This document shows, piece after piece, positions 20,644 to 31,570 of a stretch of 64,000 nucleotides of DNA; the first letter of the stretch is position 1, and every line of letters begins with the position of its first letter. Source of the DNA: Rhodococcus xishaensis (lineage in GTDB: Bacteria; Actinomycetota; Actinomycetes; Mycobacteriales; Mycobacteriaceae); contig NZ_RKLO01000001.1 in assembly GCF_004011825.1 (NCBI RefSeq), positions 395,575-459,574 of the forward strand. The letters are read 5' to 3'. The position numbers and the translations under genes were made by a program. The notes under the pieces were generated by a model that worked only from the letters and a program-made list of their open reading frames with translations, had not been told where the DNA came from and searched no databases.

Positions 20644-21345
20644 TCAGAGGCGCTTGTGGAGGGCCTCTGACGCAGCCAACAGATCTGCAGCCCAACGCGC
20701 ACCCGGGCGGCGGCCCATGCGGTCGATCGGGCCCGACACCGATATCGCGGCCACGACGTTGCCGGCCGCGTCACGCACCGGCGCCGCGACACTGGCGACG
20801 CCGGGTTCTCGTTCGGCGGCGCTTTGCGCCCAGCCGCGACGTCGAACCTCGACGAGCACCCGCTCGCCGAAGGATGCCTCGGGAAGAATGGCACGCTGCG
20901 TCTGCGGGTCGGCCCATGCGAGGAGGACCTTTGCCCCCGACCCAGCCGTCATCGGCAGTCGGGCACCCACGAGAACGGTGTCCCGGAGGCCGGTCGGCGG
21001 TTCCATCGAAGCGACACACACGCGTTGGACGCCCTCGCGGCGGTACAACTGCACGCTCTCACCCGTGATCTCACGCAGGCGGGGGAGTACGAGGGCTGCG
21101 GCGTCGACGAGCGTGTCTGTGGCCCCGGCGGCGAGCTCGCTCAGGCCGGGACCGGGGCGCCACAGCCCTTCCGTGTCACGGGTCAGGAGCCTGTGGACCT
21201 CGAGGCCGACCGCGAGGCGGTGCGCGGTGGCGCGGGGGAGCCCGGTGCGGTTGCAGAGTTCGGTGAGGCTGCATGGCTGTTCGGCCACCGCACGAAGTAC
21301 GCCCACTGCTTTGTCGAGCACTCCGATGCCGCTATGCTGTCTCAT
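20644..21345 (-). CDS. IclR-family regulator of leucine synthesis (LtbR/NdgR type)
   Basis: A 233-residue IclR protein with an N-terminal winged helix (GVLDKAVGVLRAVAEQPCSLTELCNRTGLPRATAHRLAVGLE) and a C-terminal ligand-sensing domain (SGAKVLLAWADPQTQ, then VASVAAPVRDAAGNVVAAISVSGP). It is transcribed away from leuC, the same arrangement as ltbR-leuCD in Corynebacterium glutamicum and ndgR-leuCD in Streptomyces. Those proteins bind between the two genes and control leucine and related amino acid genes. The role here is inferred from that context. Confidence 0.88.
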   Translation of the reverse strand: MRQHSGIGVLDKAVGVLRAVAEQPCSLTELCNRTGLPRATAHRLAVGLEVHRLLTRDTEGLWRPGPGLSELAAGATDTLVDAAALVLPRLREITGESVQLYRREGVQRVCVASMEPPTGLRDTVLVGARLPMTAGSGAKVLLAWADPQTQRAILPEASFGERVLVEVRRRGWAQSAAEREPGVASVAAPVRDAAGNVVAAISVSGPIDRMGRRPGARWAADLLAASEALHKRL

Positions 21346-21474
21346 AGGTCGATACTCCGTTCTCGTATAGTGGGATCATAACCGAAATGCGGAGCGGATG
21401 GTTCGAAGCGTCACGCGACACGGGTCGGCCCCGAAGCCCGGCGGCGCGAGATTCTGATTGCAGAGGTGGAATAG
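21346..21474. promoter_or_regulatory. ltbR-leuC divergent promoter region
   Basis: The 129-base region between the IclR gene and leuC holds a TATAGT -10-like box facing leuC (21366-21371). Two related blocks, TCTCATAGG (21341-21349) and TCTCGTATAG (21361-21370), lie 20 bases apart, about two helical turns, so they may form an operator for the IclR protein. A long open frame follows without leucine codons, so there is no attenuator here. Confidence 0.5.
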
Positions 21475-22899
21475 ATGGTTCAAAGAGGACGCACTCTGGC
21501 CGAGAAGGTGTGGGACGAACACGTAGTCGTTCGTGGAGAAGGTGAGGGTGCGGCAAGGCATCCGGACCTGATCCATATAGACCTGCACCTCGTTCACGAG
21601 GTCACCAGCCCGCAGGCCTTCGACGGGCTCCGACTGGCCGGACGCAAGCTGCGTCGGCCGGACCTGACGATCGCCACCGAGGACCACAACGTCCCGACGA
21701 TCGACATCGACAAGCCGATCGCGGATCCGGTCTCACGAACTCAGGTCGAAACCCTGCGGAAGAACTGCGAGGAGTTCGGAGTCCGTTTGCACCCCATGGG
21801 CGATCTCGATCAGGGCATCGTGCACGTGGTCGGCCCACAGTTGGGCCTGACGCAGCCCGGCATGACCGTGGTCTGCGGGGACAGCCACACATCCACGCAC
21901 GGCGCTTTCGGTGCTCTCGCAATGGGAATCGGTACCAGCGAGGTCGAGCATGTGATGGCCACGCAGACCCTGTCACTGCGGCCGTTCAAGACCATGGCGA
22001 TCACGGTCGACGGTGAGCTGCCACCCGGTGTCACTAGCAAGGACCTCATTCTCGCTGTGATCGCGAAGATCGGTACCGGTGGAGGACAAGGATATGTGAT
22101 CGAGTACCGCGGCGAGGCGATCCGGAAGCTGTCGATGGAAGCCCGGATGACGATCTGCAACATGTCGATCGAGGCCGGTGCACGGGCAGGAATGATCGCG
22201 CCCGACGAGACCACCTACGAGTTCATCAAGGGCCGTCCGCACGCACCGCGGGGCGCAGACTGGGATGCGGCCGTCGCGGCCTGGGAGCAGCTGAAGACGG
22301 ACGACGATGCTGTCTTCGATGCCGAGGTCCACATCGATGCCGCGTCACTGACGCCGTTTGTGACATGGGGAACCAACCCCGGTCAGGGTGCTCCGCTGGG
22401 CGATTCGGTTCCGAACCCGGCAGATTTCACGAACGAGAGTGAACGCCTCGCCGCCGAGAAGGCTCTGGCGTACATGGGATTGGAAGCGGGCACTCCGCTG
22501 CGTGAGATCTCCGTCGACACCGTGTTCGTCGGATCGTGCACCAACGGTCGTATCGAGGATCTGCGGGCCGTCGCAGAGGTTCTGAAGGGCCGGCGAGTGG
22601 CGGATGGCGTCCGAATGCTCATCGTCCCCGGCTCGATGCGCGTGCGCGCGCAGGCGGAAGAGGAAGGTCTAGGCGAGATTTTCACAACCGCAGGTGCCGA
22701 ATGGCGCCAGGCTGGTTGTTCGATGTGTCTAGGCATGAATCCGGACCAGTTGGCGCCCGGTGAGCGTTCGGCTTCGACGTCCAACCGGAATTTCGAAGGC
22801 CGCCAAGGCAAGGGGGGGCGTACGCACCTGGTCTCCCCCGCTGTCGCTGCAGCGACCGCAGTTCGGGGCACGCTTGCGGCGCCCGCAGACCTGGCATAG
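21475..22899 (+). CDS. leuC: 3-isopropylmalate dehydratase large subunit
   Basis: With LeuD it isomerises 2-isopropylmalate to 3-isopropylmalate using a [4Fe-4S] cluster. The 474-residue protein has the aconitase-family sequences [37 protein letters not shown] and [10 protein letters not shown], which supply the cluster cysteines, and ends in [22 protein letters not shown] 21475 follows AGAGGTGGA. leuD begins 33 bases after the stop, forming a leuCD operon divergent from the IclR regulator. Confidence 0.97.
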   Translation: MVQRGRTLAEKVWDEHVVVRGEGEGAARHPDLIHIDLHLVHEVTSPQAFDGLRLAGRKLRRPDLTIATEDHNVPTIDIDKPIADPVSRTQVETLRKNCEEFGVRLHPMGDLDQGIVHVVGPQLGLTQPGMTVVCGDSHTSTHGAFGALAMGIGTSEVEHVMATQTLSLRPFKTMAITVDGELPPGVTSKDLILAVIAKIGTGGGQGYVIEYRGEAIRKLSMEARMTICNMSIEAGARAGMIAPDETTYEFIKGRPHAPRGADWDAAVAAWEQLKTDDDAVFDAEVHIDAASLTPFVTWGTNPGQGAPLGDSVPNPADFTNESERLAAEKALAYMGLEAGTPLREISVDTVFVGSCTNGRIEDLRAVAEVLKGRRVADGVRMLIVPGSMRVRAQAEEEGLGEIFTTAGAEWRQAGCSMCLGMNPDQLAPGERSASTSNRNFEGRQGKGGRTHLVSPAVAAATAVRGTLAAPADLA

Positions 22900-22932
22900 G
22901 GCCTACGGGGGCCGAGGAACTAGGAGAAAACT

Positions 22933-23544
22933 ATGAAAGCCTTTACCACTCATAAGGGAATCGGTGTTCCGCTGCGTCGCTCGAACGTGGACACCGATCA
23001 GATCATCCCCGCTGTGTACTTGAAGCGAGTGACTCGCACCGGATTCGAGGACGGACTCTTCGCCGCGTGGCGTAGCGATCCCGAATTCATCCTGAACCTG
23101 GAACCGTACGACAAGGGCACCGTCCTCGTGGCCGGTCCGGACTTCGGCACCGGCTCGTCCCGGGAGCACGCCGTCTGGGCGTTGTCCGACTACGGCTTCC
23201 GAGTCGTAATTGCGTCCCGTTTCGCAGACATCTTCCGCGGCAACGCCGGCAAGGCTGGACTGCTGGCGGCGCAGGTCGACCAGAGCGATGTCGAGATGCT
23301 GTGGAAGCTCCTCGAGGAGCAGCCAGGCCTCAACCTCGTCGTCAATCTCGAGGACAAGACGGTGACCGCCGGAACGGTGGTGGTGCGCTTCGAGATTGAC
23401 GACTACACCCGGTGGCGTCTGTTGGAGGGTCTCGACGATATCGGCCTCACGTTGCGCCAGGTAGACGCGATTTCTGAGTTCGAAAAGTCAAGGCCTTCAT
23501 GGAAACCTGTGACGCTTCCGAGTTCGGTCGTGAACGACAATTGA
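22933..23544 (+). CDS. leuD: 3-isopropylmalate dehydratase small subunit
   Basis: Swivel-domain partner of LeuC. The 203 residues include the typical [17 protein letters not shown] at the start and [23 protein letters not shown] in the middle, the segment that positions substrate near the LeuC cluster. ATG 22933 follows an AGGAGAAA ribosome site. It is followed by a strong terminator, so leuCD forms a two-gene operon. Confidence 0.97.
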   Translation: MKAFTTHKGIGVPLRRSNVDTDQIIPAVYLKRVTRTGFEDGLFAAWRSDPEFILNLEPYDKGTVLVAGPDFGTGSSREHAVWALSDYGFRVVIASRFADIFRGNAGKAGLLAAQVDQSDVEMLWKLLEEQPGLNLVVNLEDKTVTAGTVVVRFEIDDYTRWRLLEGLDDIGLTLRQVDAISEFEKSRPSWKPVTLPSSVVNDN

Positions 23545-23563
23545 CACAAACCGACCGCTGACA

Positions 23564-23599
23564 CGGCCCCCCATCTATCACAGATTGGGGGGCCGTTTT
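23564..23599 (+). terminator. intrinsic terminator after leuD
   Basis: CGGCCCCCCA (23564-23573) pairs with TGGGGGGCCG (23586-23595), followed by TTTT. It is about 20 bases after the leuD stop. Confidence 0.85.
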
Positions 23600-23698
23600 G
23601 GATGAGAATTGGCGTGCCACATAGACTCTTGCCGATTTCGGGTTTACCGTAGTTCCTAGTCGGTCCGACGGTGGACCATTAGTCTGCGGAGGAATTCC

Positions 23699-24427
23699 AT
23701 GAACAAGGCAGAGCTCATCGATGTTCTGACCGAGAAACTTGGCACGGATCGACGCACCGCCACCGAGGCGGTCGAGCACGTCGTCGACACGATCGTGCGT
23801 GCCGTCTACGCCGGTCAGAGCGTGACCATCACGGGCTTCGGCGTTTTCGAGCAGCGCCGTCGCGCAGCCCGAGTCGCACGCAACCCGCGCACCGGCGAGA
23901 CCGTCAAGGTCAAGCCGACGTCGGTTCCGGCTTTCCGTCCGGGGGCACAGTTCAAGGCCCTCATCGCCGGCGGCCAAAAGCTCCCTTCCGCCGGACCGGC
24001 CGTCAAGCGTGGTGCGGCAGAGCCTGTGAAGAAGGCGGCGGCGAAGAAGACAGCCGCGAAGAAGGCGGCGGCGAAGAAGGCGGCGGCCAAGAAGGCGGCG
24101 GCTAAGAAGACTGCCGCGAAGAAGGCGGCAGCCAAGGCTCCCGCGAAGAAGGTGGCGGCGAAGAAGACCGTCGCGAAGAAGACTGCGGCCAAGAAGACCG
24201 TCGCGAAGAAGACTGCGGCCAAGAAGACCGTCGCGAAGAAGACCGTCGCGAAGAAGACTGCGGCCAAGAAGACTGCGGCCAAGGCTCCCGCGAAGAAGGT
24301 GGCGGCGAAGAAGACCGTCGCGAAGAAGACCGCGGCCAAGAAGACTGCGGCCAAGGCTCCGGCCAGGGGTGGCGCCAGGAAGACCGCAGCTAAGAAGGCT
24401 CCGGCGAAGCGCGGCTCCCGCAGGTAG
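23699..24427 (+). CDS. hupB: nucleoid protein HU with lysine-rich tail
   Basis: A histone-like DNA-binding and compaction protein. Residues 1-90 are a normal HU fold ([55 protein letters not shown]). Residues ~110-242 are a basic tail of [14 protein letters not shown] repeats, the arrangement of mycobacterial HupB/Hlp, where the tail binds DNA and is heavily acetylated. A block beginning [17 protein letters not shown] occurs twice, and the DNA is likewise repetitive, so tail length may vary between strains. ATG 23699 follows GGAGGA. Confidence 0.96.
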   Translation: MNKAELIDVLTEKLGTDRRTATEAVEHVVDTIVRAVYAGQSVTITGFGVFEQRRRAARVARNPRTGETVKVKPTSVPAFRPGAQFKALIAGGQKLPSAGPAVKRGAAEPVKKAAAKKTAAKKAAAKKAAAKKAAAKKTAAKKAAAKAPAKKVAAKKTVAKKTAAKKTVAKKTAAKKTVAKKTVAKKTAAKKTAAKAPAKKVAAKKTVAKKTAAKKTAAKAPARGGARKTAAKKAPAKRGSRR

Positions 24428-24472
24428 AACTGCAGCGCTTCGGTGTCACGGAACCTGAATACTCCGTAATCA

Positions 24473-24510
24473 ACTCGGCGGCCACGGGATTTCTCCCGCG
24501 GCCGCCGAGT
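24473..24510. terminator. bidirectional hairpin between hupB and mutT1
   Basis: ACTCGGCGGCC (24473-24483) pairs with GGCCGCCGAGT (24500-24510), with CGGGA/TCCCG in the loop. It lies between the converging hupB and mutT1 genes. Confidence 0.75.
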
Positions 24511-24525
24511 CGCCGTTGCGTCGGA

Positions 24526-25488
24526 TCAGTTCGAGTTGCGAAGGATCGGGAGTGGGCTGTCGATGTGGTCGGCCGCCATGAGCCGTCCGCCGGAGAGGGA
24601 CAGAACCCAGGTACTTGCCTTCCGATTTCGTGCTGGCGGCAGGGGGACCCCGTCGCGATCGGCCCACCACCGCGTCAGATCCGGGATGACACCGCCTTGG
24701 CTGCAGATCACCTGGACACCCCCCATCGCCGCGATCTTGCGCACGCGGGCCCGTGCCCCCGCCGGGTCGGCCGCGTATCCCTCCTCGGACAGGAGCGGCT
24801 CGATCCGGATCGGAACCGCGAGCTTCTCGGCGAGCGGCTCGACGGTCTCGATGCACCGTCTACGGTCCGCCGACCAGATCTCGGTCGCCCCGAAAGCCTG
24901 CAACTGTGCGACAAGGGCTTCCGCCTGGACCTTCCCCTTGGCATCGAGGGGGCGCACGACGTCGTCCCCTGTGTACTTCTGGCTGTTTCCGGCCTTGCCG
25001 TGCCGGACGAGTAGTACGGTGGTCGTGTCCGGCGGCAGCTGCGCGAACCGTCGGAGAATCGTGCGGTCCATCGGATACGAGAGGTGCTCGGCGACTCGAT
25101 GGGGCTCGAGCCAGCGCATCTCGTCGACTTCGTCGTTGGGTTCGAACTCACCCGAGACCGCCTCGGCGGCCCAGTATTCGACGCGCTTGAGCTTGCGATG
25201 CCCAGGTATCGGATAGGTCACACCCGACAGATGCCGACCCAATCGCGCAGTGATTCCCGTTTCCTCGCGGATCTCGCGCACGGCAGCGGCGATCGCGGTT
25301 TCGCCGGGATCGATTTTGCCCTTCGGAAATGACCAGTCGTCGTAGCGTTGCCGGTGAATCAGACCGACTTCGATCTCGTAGGGATTCGAGGAGGACTTTC
25401 GCCACAGAACTGCGCCCGCCGCGAAAATGTTTGCTTTGACTGGTTTGCCGCTCGTCGATTTGTCGGCGCGCGGATTCTCGGGCTTCAA
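24526..25488 (-). CDS. mutT1: Nudix hydrolase with histidine-phosphatase domain
   Basis: A two-domain, 320-residue protein. The N-terminal Nudix domain carries [20 protein letters not shown] (starting near residue 57; GX5EX7REUXEEXGU box). The C-terminal histidine phosphatase domain starts LLVRHGKAG, with the catalytic RHG at 162-164. This is the MutT1 architecture of mycobacteria, which removes 8-oxo-dGTP/8-oxo-GTP and other dinucleotide or NDP substrates to limit oxidative mutagenesis. It lies 67 bases downstream of ppk on the same strand, as in M. tuberculosis, suggesting cotranscription. Confidence 0.95.
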   Translation of the reverse strand: MKPENPRADKSTSGKPVKANIFAAGAVLWRKSSSNPYEIEVGLIHRQRYDDWSFPKGKIDPGETAIAAAVREIREETGITARLGRHLSGVTYPIPGHRKLKRVEYWAAEAVSGEFEPNDEVDEMRWLEPHRVAEHLSYPMDRTILRRFAQLPPDTTTVLLVRHGKAGNSQKYTGDDVVRPLDAKGKVQAEALVAQLQAFGATEIWSADRRRCIETVEPLAEKLAVPIRIEPLLSEEGYAADPAGARARVRKIAAMGGVQVICSQGGVIPDLTRWWADRDGVPLPPARNRKASTWVLSLSGGRLMAADHIDSPLPILRNSN

Positions 25489-25555
25489 AAGGCTTCGTTC
25501 CTTCCATCGGCCACAGTGCTGTGGTCCTCGGCAGCCCGCGTCGGGCGAGTGGCGG

Positions 25556-27781
25556 TCATGCGTTGGCCCTACGGCGGCGCATCATCTCCTCCTGGTGTTC
25601 GCGGACCTCCTCGCCGCCGGCGGGCGACTCCTGCCAGCTGCCGTCCGCCTGCAGCACCCAGCACCGAGTGGTCGGATCGAGTGCGGATTCGAAGATCTCG
25701 TCGAGTTGGAGGGTGAGCCGGGGATCCTTGACCTGTGCCATCACTTCGACCCGCCGATCGAGGTTGCGGTGCATCATGTCCGCACTTCCGATCCAGAATT
25801 CGTTTGCGCCTCTGAAGTGGAGGATCCGGGAGTGTTCGAGGAACCGGCCGAGGATCGAACGGACCTCGATGTTCTCGCTCAGCCCCGGAACGCCCGGCTT
25901 GAGCGCGCAGATGCCTCGCACGACGACCCGGACAGGGACACCTGCGAGAGATGCTCGGTAGAGCGCGTCGATCACCTGTTCGTCGACGAGTGCGTTGGCC
26001 TTGAGTCGAATTCCGGCCTCGCGACCGGCGTTCTTGTGCTCGATCTCTGCCTCGATCCGCCTGATCATTCCGGTGCGAATGCCGTATGGCGCGACGAGTA
26101 GGTTGCGGTACTGCGACTTCCGCGAGTATCCGGTGAGCGAGTTGAACAGGTCCGTCAGGTCGGCGCCGATCTCCGGTGCAGCCGTCAGCAGACCGACGTC
26201 CTCGTACAGCCGAGCGGTCTTGGGGTTGTAGTTGCCGGTCCCGATGTGGCAGTAGCGCCGGATCGCGGAGCCTTCCCGGCGCACCACGAGGCAAGTCTTG
26301 CAATGCGTCTTGAGTCCGACGAGTCCGTAGACGACGTGGACGCCGGCTTGCTCGAGCTTGCGTGCCCACTTGATGTTCGCCTGCTCGTCGAATCTGGCCT
26401 TGATCTCGACGAGCGCTACTACCTGTTTGCCGGCCTCCGCGGCAGCGATCAACGCATTGACGATTGGTGAGTCGCCCGAGGTCCGGTAGAGGGTCTGCTT
26501 GATCGCGAGCACCTGTGGGTCTGCTGCGGCCTGTTCGATGAACCGCTGGACGCTCGTCGAGAACGAGTCGTACGGGTGCTGGACCAGGACGTCACCGTCG
26601 CGCAACGTCGAGAACACACTCTTGGGTGTCTCGCGCTCGCCGAATGCGGGGTGGGTCGCGGGAACGAACGGCGCGTCCTTGAGGCTGGGCCGGTCGACGC
26701 CGTACACCTGCCACAGGGACGAAAGATCGAGTAGCCCAGGAACTTGGATCACGTCACCCGGATCGACGTCGAGTTCCCGCAGCAGCAGGTCGAGCATGTG
26801 CTCGGTCATGTCGTCGGCCACCTCGAGTCGGACCGGGGACCCGAACCGGCGTCGGGCCAATTCACGCTCGAGTGCCTGCAGGAGGTCCTCGTCCCGGTCC
26901 TCCTCGACCTCGAAGTCGGCGTTCCGGGTGACTCGGAAGGCGTGGTGCTCGACGATTTCCATGCCAGGAAAAAGCACGTCGAGGTGCGCCGCGATGAGAT
27001 CCTCGGTTGGCAGGAACGCGGCGATGGCGCCGCGGGCGTCCCCCGTGCGCTTGACTCGAACGAAGCGATCGACGTTGTCCGGGACCTTCACTCGCGCGAA
27101 GTGCTCGCCGCCGGTGGTCGCGTCCTTGACCGTCACTGCGAGGTTCAAGCTCAGGCCACTGATGTACGGGAACGGGTGCGCTGGGTCGACGGCGAGCGGC
27201 GTCAGGACGGGGAAAACCTGCTCATGGAAGTAATCCGACAGTCGGCGACGTTCGTCCGCGTCGAGATCGGACCAACTGATGATCGAGATGCCCTCCTTGG
27301 CGAGCGCTGGCCGGACCGAATCGAGGAAGACCCGGGCATGCTGTTCGGCAGTCTCCTGGGTGCGGGCGCCGATCAGTGCCAATTGCTCACGCGGCGAGAG
27401 TCCATCGGCGGATCGGACGGACAGTCCGGTTTCGTCGCGGCGTTTGAGACCCGCGACGCGCACCATGTAGAACTCGTCGAGGTTGGAGGCGAAGATCGCA
27501 AGGAATTTCGCCCGCTCGAGAAGCGGGATGGAGCTGTCCTCGGCCAACACGAGGACTCGCGAGTTGAAGTCGAGCCAACTCAGTTCGCGGTTGAGATAGC
27601 GGTCGGACGGCAGCCCGCCATTGACGGCCCCATTCGGGGTCGCGGTCGGAGGTGCCGTGGGAAGGCCGGGTGTGTGCCCGCCGTCGCGCCCGCCGACCGG
27701 AATCTTGCGGGCGGCGCCGGAGCCGTCCCCGCGCGATCGGTCAGTAGTTGTGCGTCGCTCGAGCGCATTCTCGTTGCTCAC
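25556..27781 (-). CDS. ppk: polyphosphate kinase 1
   Basis: Reversibly polymerises the terminal phosphate of ATP into polyphosphate. The 741-residue protein shows the four PPK1 domains: N-terminal helical [23 protein letters not shown], the middle domain, and two phospholipase-D-like C domains. The latter include [42 protein letters not shown] and the catalytic His region [13 protein letters not shown]. It starts at a GTG preceded by GGAGGATCGAAGG. The first ~45 residues are a Gly/Pro-rich extension. Confidence 0.97.
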   Translation of the reverse strand: MSNENALERRTTTDRSRGDGSGAARKIPVGGRDGGHTPGLPTAPPTATPNGAVNGGLPSDRYLNRELSWLDFNSRVLVLAEDSSIPLLERAKFLAIFASNLDEFYMVRVAGLKRRDETGLSVRSADGLSPREQLALIGARTQETAEQHARVFLDSVRPALAKEGISIISWSDLDADERRRLSDYFHEQVFPVLTPLAVDPAHPFPYISGLSLNLAVTVKDATTGGEHFARVKVPDNVDRFVRVKRTGDARGAIAAFLPTEDLIAAHLDVLFPGMEIVEHHAFRVTRNADFEVEEDRDEDLLQALERELARRRFGSPVRLEVADDMTEHMLDLLLRELDVDPGDVIQVPGLLDLSSLWQVYGVDRPSLKDAPFVPATHPAFGERETPKSVFSTLRDGDVLVQHPYDSFSTSVQRFIEQAAADPQVLAIKQTLYRTSGDSPIVNALIAAAEAGKQVVALVEIKARFDEQANIKWARKLEQAGVHVVYGLVGLKTHCKTCLVVRREGSAIRRYCHIGTGNYNPKTARLYEDVGLLTAAPEIGADLTDLFNSLTGYSRKSQYRNLLVAPYGIRTGMIRRIEAEIEHKNAGREAGIRLKANALVDEQVIDALYRASLAGVPVRVVVRGICALKPGVPGLSENIEVRSILGRFLEHSRILHFRGANEFWIGSADMMHRNLDRRVEVMAQVKDPRLTLQLDEIFESALDPTTRCWVLQADGSWQESPAGGEEVREHQEEMMRRRRANA

Positions 27782-27852
27782 CCTTCGATCCTCCCTCGAG
27801 AATCGCGGCCACGACAGTCGATCGTGAGCAGTTCACGGCAACCGTGGGCAGT

Positions 27853-28581
27853 TCACGGTGAGAACGAGCGCCCGAGATCGGGCGTACACGCGATACGGTC
27901 GAGAACCGCCGCGGTCGCTGGTCCGAGCCCGAGTCGGGCGGCGGCTTCGAGATCGGCGACGGTGTCCACGTCCTGCCGCAGACCCGGCCAGTCGCCTTCG
28001 AGTGCTCGGGCGCCGGACGCGATGTGGCGGGCGGCCGAATCCGAGCCGAACCGGGGGTCGAGCGAGCCCCCGATTCCGCACGCGAACAGTGCTGCAGTCC
28101 CGGTGCCGGCATGGTCCACGACGATTGCGCGACCGACGCGGCGGGCTGCCGCGAGAGCATCGAGCAGCTCGCCGGCACGTAGCGCAGGCAGATCGGCTTG
28201 CAGCGCCACGAGATCGGTTGCGTCGGGGTCCGAGGTGAGTCCCGCCTCGGCAGCGACGAGCGCGGCATTGAGACCGGACTCCTCGGTATGCGTCCGGGCC
28301 GGATCCGGATCCGGATCCGGCCAGTGCCTTACGCCGTGCGCTTCCGCGATCGCGGCCACTGCCGGATCGGGTGTGACGACCGTGATGCCAGAGAACGGAT
28401 CGTCGGCGATTCCCGCTCCCACGAGGGTGTCCAGTGTGTCGTGCAGCATCGCGGCGACGAGGTCGGTGCGGTCGTCCGAAGACAGGGACTCGGCGAGCCG
28501 TGACTTCGCGACCCGAAGTTCCTTGACGGCAACCAGCACATGAACGTGCACCGCTGGTTCCGATCGGTACCGCGCCTGCAT
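27853..28581 (-). CDS. fbiD: phosphoenolpyruvate/2-phospho-L-lactate guanylyltransferase (F420 synthesis)
   Basis: A 242-residue CofC/FbiD protein that activates phosphoenolpyruvate (mycobacteria) or 2-phospholactate with GTP, the first committed step to the F420 side chain. It begins with the nucleotidyltransferase sequence VLVAVKELRVAKSRLAESLS, and has a central LVALQADLPALRAGELLDAL acidic metal motif. TGTAALFACG then FGSDSAARHIASGA follow. Position between ppk and gpsA is the same as Rv2983. It supports an F420-using lifestyle, in line with the PPOX-fold gene at 20 kb. Confidence 0.9.
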   Translation of the reverse strand: MQARYRSEPAVHVHVLVAVKELRVAKSRLAESLSSDDRTDLVAAMLHDTLDTLVGAGIADDPFSGITVVTPDPAVAAIAEAHGVRHWPDPDPDPARTHTEESGLNAALVAAEAGLTSDPDATDLVALQADLPALRAGELLDALAAARRVGRAIVVDHAGTGTAALFACGIGGSLDPRFGSDSAARHIASGARALEGDWPGLRQDVDTVADLEAAARLGLGPATAAVLDRIACTPDLGRSFSP

Positions 28582-28757
28582 GCGCGCAATCTTGCCAGCA
28601 GCAGCGGCTACCTGCGACCGGCGCCCCTCGTGCCCCGGCGGGATATCGTGTTCTCGAACAGTCCAAAAGCTCGAGGAAGTCCACGACGAAGGCCGGTCGG
28701 CGGCGAAACGGTGTGGGCAGTGAATGACGCGAGCGGTGAGCGGATCGGAGGGGCGGT

Positions 28758-29756
28758 GTGACCAAGGCAGCGGTGCTGGGCGGGGGTTCGTGGGGGACCA
28801 CGTTCGCGAAGGTGCTCGCGGACGCGGGGACGGACGTCACGTTGTGGACGCGGCGAAGCGAGGTGGCCGACGCGATCGTCGCGCGTCACGAGAACCCTGA
28901 TTATCTGCCCGGGATCACGCTCCCGGCGGCACTGTCCGCCACGACCGACCACGAGAAGGCACTCGACGGGGCCGACATCGTCGTGCTCGCCGTGCCGTCA
29001 CAGTCGTTGCGCGGCAACCTCGAGCGCTGGGCCGGGGCGATCGGTGCGGACGCGACACTGTTGAGCCTCGCGAAAGGTATCGAGAGCGGCACCCTGCTGC
29101 GGATGAGTGAGGTCATCTCCCAAGTGGCCGCAGTCGACCCGTCCCGGGTCGCAGTACTGTCGGGACCTAATCTCGCACGCGAAATCGCGCTGGAACAGCC
29201 CACCGCGACCGTCGTGGCGTGCACCGATGAGGCACGTGCGATGGCCATCCAGAAGTCTTGTGCAACAGGCTATTTCCGCCCCTACACAAACACCGATGTG
29301 ATCGGTTGCGAGATCGGCGGTGTGTGTAAGAACGTCATCGCGCTGGCGTGTGGCATGGCGTCCGGAATCGGACTGGGCGAGAACACGATCGCGACCCTCA
29401 TCACACGGGGCCTCGCCGAGACCATCCGGCTCGGCGTCGCGCTGGGCGGCAGTGCGCCGACCCTGGCGGGCCTCGCCGGCGTCGGCGATCTGGTCGCGAC
29501 GTGCAACTCGCCGCTGTCACGCAACAGGTCGTTCGGTGAGCGGCTGGGGCTCGGCGGGTCGCTCGAGAGCGCACAGGCCGCGACGAACGGGCAAGTCGCC
29601 GAGGGCGTCAAGTCCTGTACCTCGGTGCGGGCTCTCGCGGCGGCTCACGGGGTCGAGATGCCGTTGACCGAGGCCGTCCACCAGGTGTGCCATGAGGGGT
29701 TGGCGGTCCGTGACGCGGTCGGCATGTTGCTCGGCCGACGGGTCAAGCCGGAGTGA
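28758..29756 (+). CDS. gpsA: glycerol-3-phosphate dehydrogenase [NAD(P)+]
   Basis: Reduces dihydroxyacetone phosphate to sn-glycerol 3-phosphate for phospholipid synthesis. The 332-residue product has the N-terminal [17 protein letters not shown] dinucleotide fold, [21 protein letters not shown], and the catalytic Lys segment [23 protein letters not shown]. The GTG at 28758 begins [10 protein letters not shown]. It is divergent from fbiD and is followed 81 bases later by ddl, as in M. tuberculosis (gpdA2-ddlA). Confidence 0.96.
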   Translation: MTKAAVLGGGSWGTTFAKVLADAGTDVTLWTRRSEVADAIVARHENPDYLPGITLPAALSATTDHEKALDGADIVVLAVPSQSLRGNLERWAGAIGADATLLSLAKGIESGTLLRMSEVISQVAAVDPSRVAVLSGPNLAREIALEQPTATVVACTDEARAMAIQKSCATGYFRPYTNTDVIGCEIGGVCKNVIALACGMASGIGLGENTIATLITRGLAETIRLGVALGGSAPTLAGLAGVGDLVATCNSPLSRNRSFGERLGLGGSLESAQAATNGQVAEGVKSCTSVRALAAAHGVEMPLTEAVHQVCHEGLAVRDAVGMLLGRRVKPE

Positions 29757-29837
29757 GCCCGAAAATTAGGGCGCCGCGACTGTCCGGGTATTCGATCGGT
29801 TCGGTCCGGCGGTGACCACGACGGTACGGTTTGGGGC

Positions 29838-30944
29838 GTGACCAATCCGCGTACCAGGGTCGCTGTCCTCTTCGGCGGCCGCAGCAACGAGCATTCGGTG
29901 TCCTGCGTGTCCGCCGGCAGCGTCCTGAGGAACCTCGACCCGGACCGCTACGAGGTGGTACCGATCGGGATCACAACGGACGGGACATGGGTGTTGGCGT
30001 CGACCGATCCGGCGGCCTTTGCCATGAGGGACCGCTCGATGCCGGTTGTCGACGCGAACGGTACGGCCGTGGCGATCACCGCGGACCCGAGCCGTGCAGG
30101 TGCACTGGTAGTGCTCGACGAGGCGCGAGCGGGCCAGGTACTCGGTTCGATTGACGTAGTGTTCCCGGTTCTGCATGGTGCGTACGGAGAGGATGGCACG
30201 ATCCAGGGCCTGCTCGAGTTGGCGGGCGTCTCGTACGTTGGTCCCGGTGTGCTGGCGAGCGCCGCGGGTATCGACAAGGAGTTCACCAAGAAGCTCCTCG
30301 CCGCCGAGGGACTCCCGGTTGGCTTTCAGGTGGTTTTGCGTCCAGGCACCCCGACGCTCACACGGGATCAGATGGATCGACTCGGTCTGCCAGTGTTCGT
30401 CAAGCCCGCGCGTGGTGGCTCGTCGATCGGCATCACGCGTGTCGCGGACTGGGCGCACCTCGACGAGGCGATCGCTCTCGCTCGCAAACACGACCCCAAG
30501 GTGATCGTCGAGTCAGCCATCGTCGGACGTGAGGTCGAATGCGGTGTCCTCGAGTTCCCCGACGGCGATGTGCGAGCAAGCGTGGTGGCAGAGATCCGCA
30601 TGCCGAACGCCGACGGCAACGAGTCCGCGTTCTACGACTTCGACACCAAGTACCTCGACGACGTCTGTGAGTTCGACGTCCCAGCCAAGCTCGACGACGC
30701 CGTCAGCGAGCAGATCCGCGAACTTGCGGTTCGCGCGTTCCGCGCGCTCGACTGCCAGGGTTTGGCACGGGTCGACTTCTTCATCACCGCGGACGGTCCT
30801 GTGATCAACGAGATCAACACGATGCCGGGGTTCACCTCGATCTCGATGTTCCCCAGAATGTGGCAGGCCGCGGGAATCGAGTACGCGGATCTGGTCTCGA
30901 CGCTAATCGAAACTGCGCTGGCACGCGGGACCGGACTCAGCTAG
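29838..30944 (+). CDS. ddl: D-alanine--D-alanine ligase
   Basis: Makes the D-Ala-D-Ala dipeptide for peptidoglycan precursors, using ATP. The 368-residue ATP-grasp enzyme has [20 protein letters not shown] at the N-terminus, [23 protein letters not shown], the glycine-rich [13 protein letters not shown], and the Mg-binding end [24 protein letters not shown] 29838 was chosen as the start. It is the target of D-cycloserine in related bacteria. Confidence 0.97.
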   Translation: MTNPRTRVAVLFGGRSNEHSVSCVSAGSVLRNLDPDRYEVVPIGITTDGTWVLASTDPAAFAMRDRSMPVVDANGTAVAITADPSRAGALVVLDEARAGQVLGSIDVVFPVLHGAYGEDGTIQGLLELAGVSYVGPGVLASAAGIDKEFTKKLLAAEGLPVGFQVVLRPGTPTLTRDQMDRLGLPVFVKPARGGSSIGITRVADWAHLDEAIALARKHDPKVIVESAIVGREVECGVLEFPDGDVRASVVAEIRMPNADGNESAFYDFDTKYLDDVCEFDVPAKLDDAVSEQIRELAVRAFRALDCQGLARVDFFITADGPVINEINTMPGFTSISMFPRMWQAAGIEYADLVSTLIETALARGTGLS

Positions 30945-30963
30945 CGCGACCTCGGGTTGGGAG

Positions 30964-31569
30964 TCAGGGGAAGGGGATCGGCGCAGGGTCGATCGGCTGC
31001 GCCGGCAGCGCGTTCGCCACCGCGGCGGAAGCGTCCTGCAATGGCGTCGGGCCCGATCCGCCCGGAACGGTGAGCGCAACGTACACGCCGCGGTCCACGG
31101 CGTACCACGTGCTCGCGTCCATGCCCTGTGCGGCGCCGGAGATTTCGAACCACTGCACGCCGTCGACGATGCTCAGTGGCGACGCCTGGTTGAACTCTGG
31201 CGGCCGAGGCAGGCCGCATCGCATCACGATCGGTTCGCCTTCGGTCTGCTGCCAGGCTGCGGCCGCCACGGGCGCCGGATCCCGAAGTTCCGCGCGTTCG
31301 TAGTTGCCGAGGTTCTCGGGCAGGTCTGCCATCAATGTGGTGCATTCGCTTGACTCGGCGGCTGGGGCCTCGACGGGACCGAGGCCCACTGGCTGCTGGG
31401 CCGGGTTCCGGCTGGCGATCGAGGCGGCAACGATCACACCGATGACAAGGGCCACGGGCAGCGCGACCGCGGTCGCGATCAGCGCGGGGTGACGCCTCTC
31501 TGTCGGGTGGTCGTCGTTCTGTTCGGCCGGGGGATTCTGTTCGGCCGGGGGATTGTGGGGTTCGGACAT
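30964..31569 (-). CDS. DUF3515 membrane-anchored protein
   Basis: A 201-residue protein: about 25 polar residues with a repeated NPPAEQ element, one membrane helix (ALIATAVALPVALVIGVIVAASIAS), then an extracellular domain of about 145 residues. The domain has a conserved Cys pair (SSECTTLMADLP and VMRCGLPRPPEF) and WFEISGAAQGMDASTWYAVDRGVYVALTVP. It matches the DUF3515 family (Rv2980), found beside ddl in Mycobacteriales. The function is unknown; the envelope location is inferred from the single N-terminal helix. Confidence 0.85.
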   Translation of the reverse strand: MSEPHNPPAEQNPPAEQNDDHPTERRHPALIATAVALPVALVIGVIVAASIASRNPAQQPVGLGPVEAPAAESSECTTLMADLPENLGNYERAELRDPAPVAAAAWQQTEGEPIVMRCGLPRPPEFNQASPLSIVDGVQWFEISGAAQGMDASTWYAVDRGVYVALTVPGGSGPTPLQDASAAVANALPAQPIDPAPIPFP

Positions 31570-31570
31570 C

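Noticed and set aside
21376-21474. Leader peptide attenuator before leuC
   Set aside because: The open frame there contains no leucine codon run and no terminator hairpin.
23815-24354. Minus-strand frame of repeated AVFFA-type hydrophobic residues opposite hupB
   Set aside because: It is the mirror of the AAKK-coding repeats of hupB and has no independent support.
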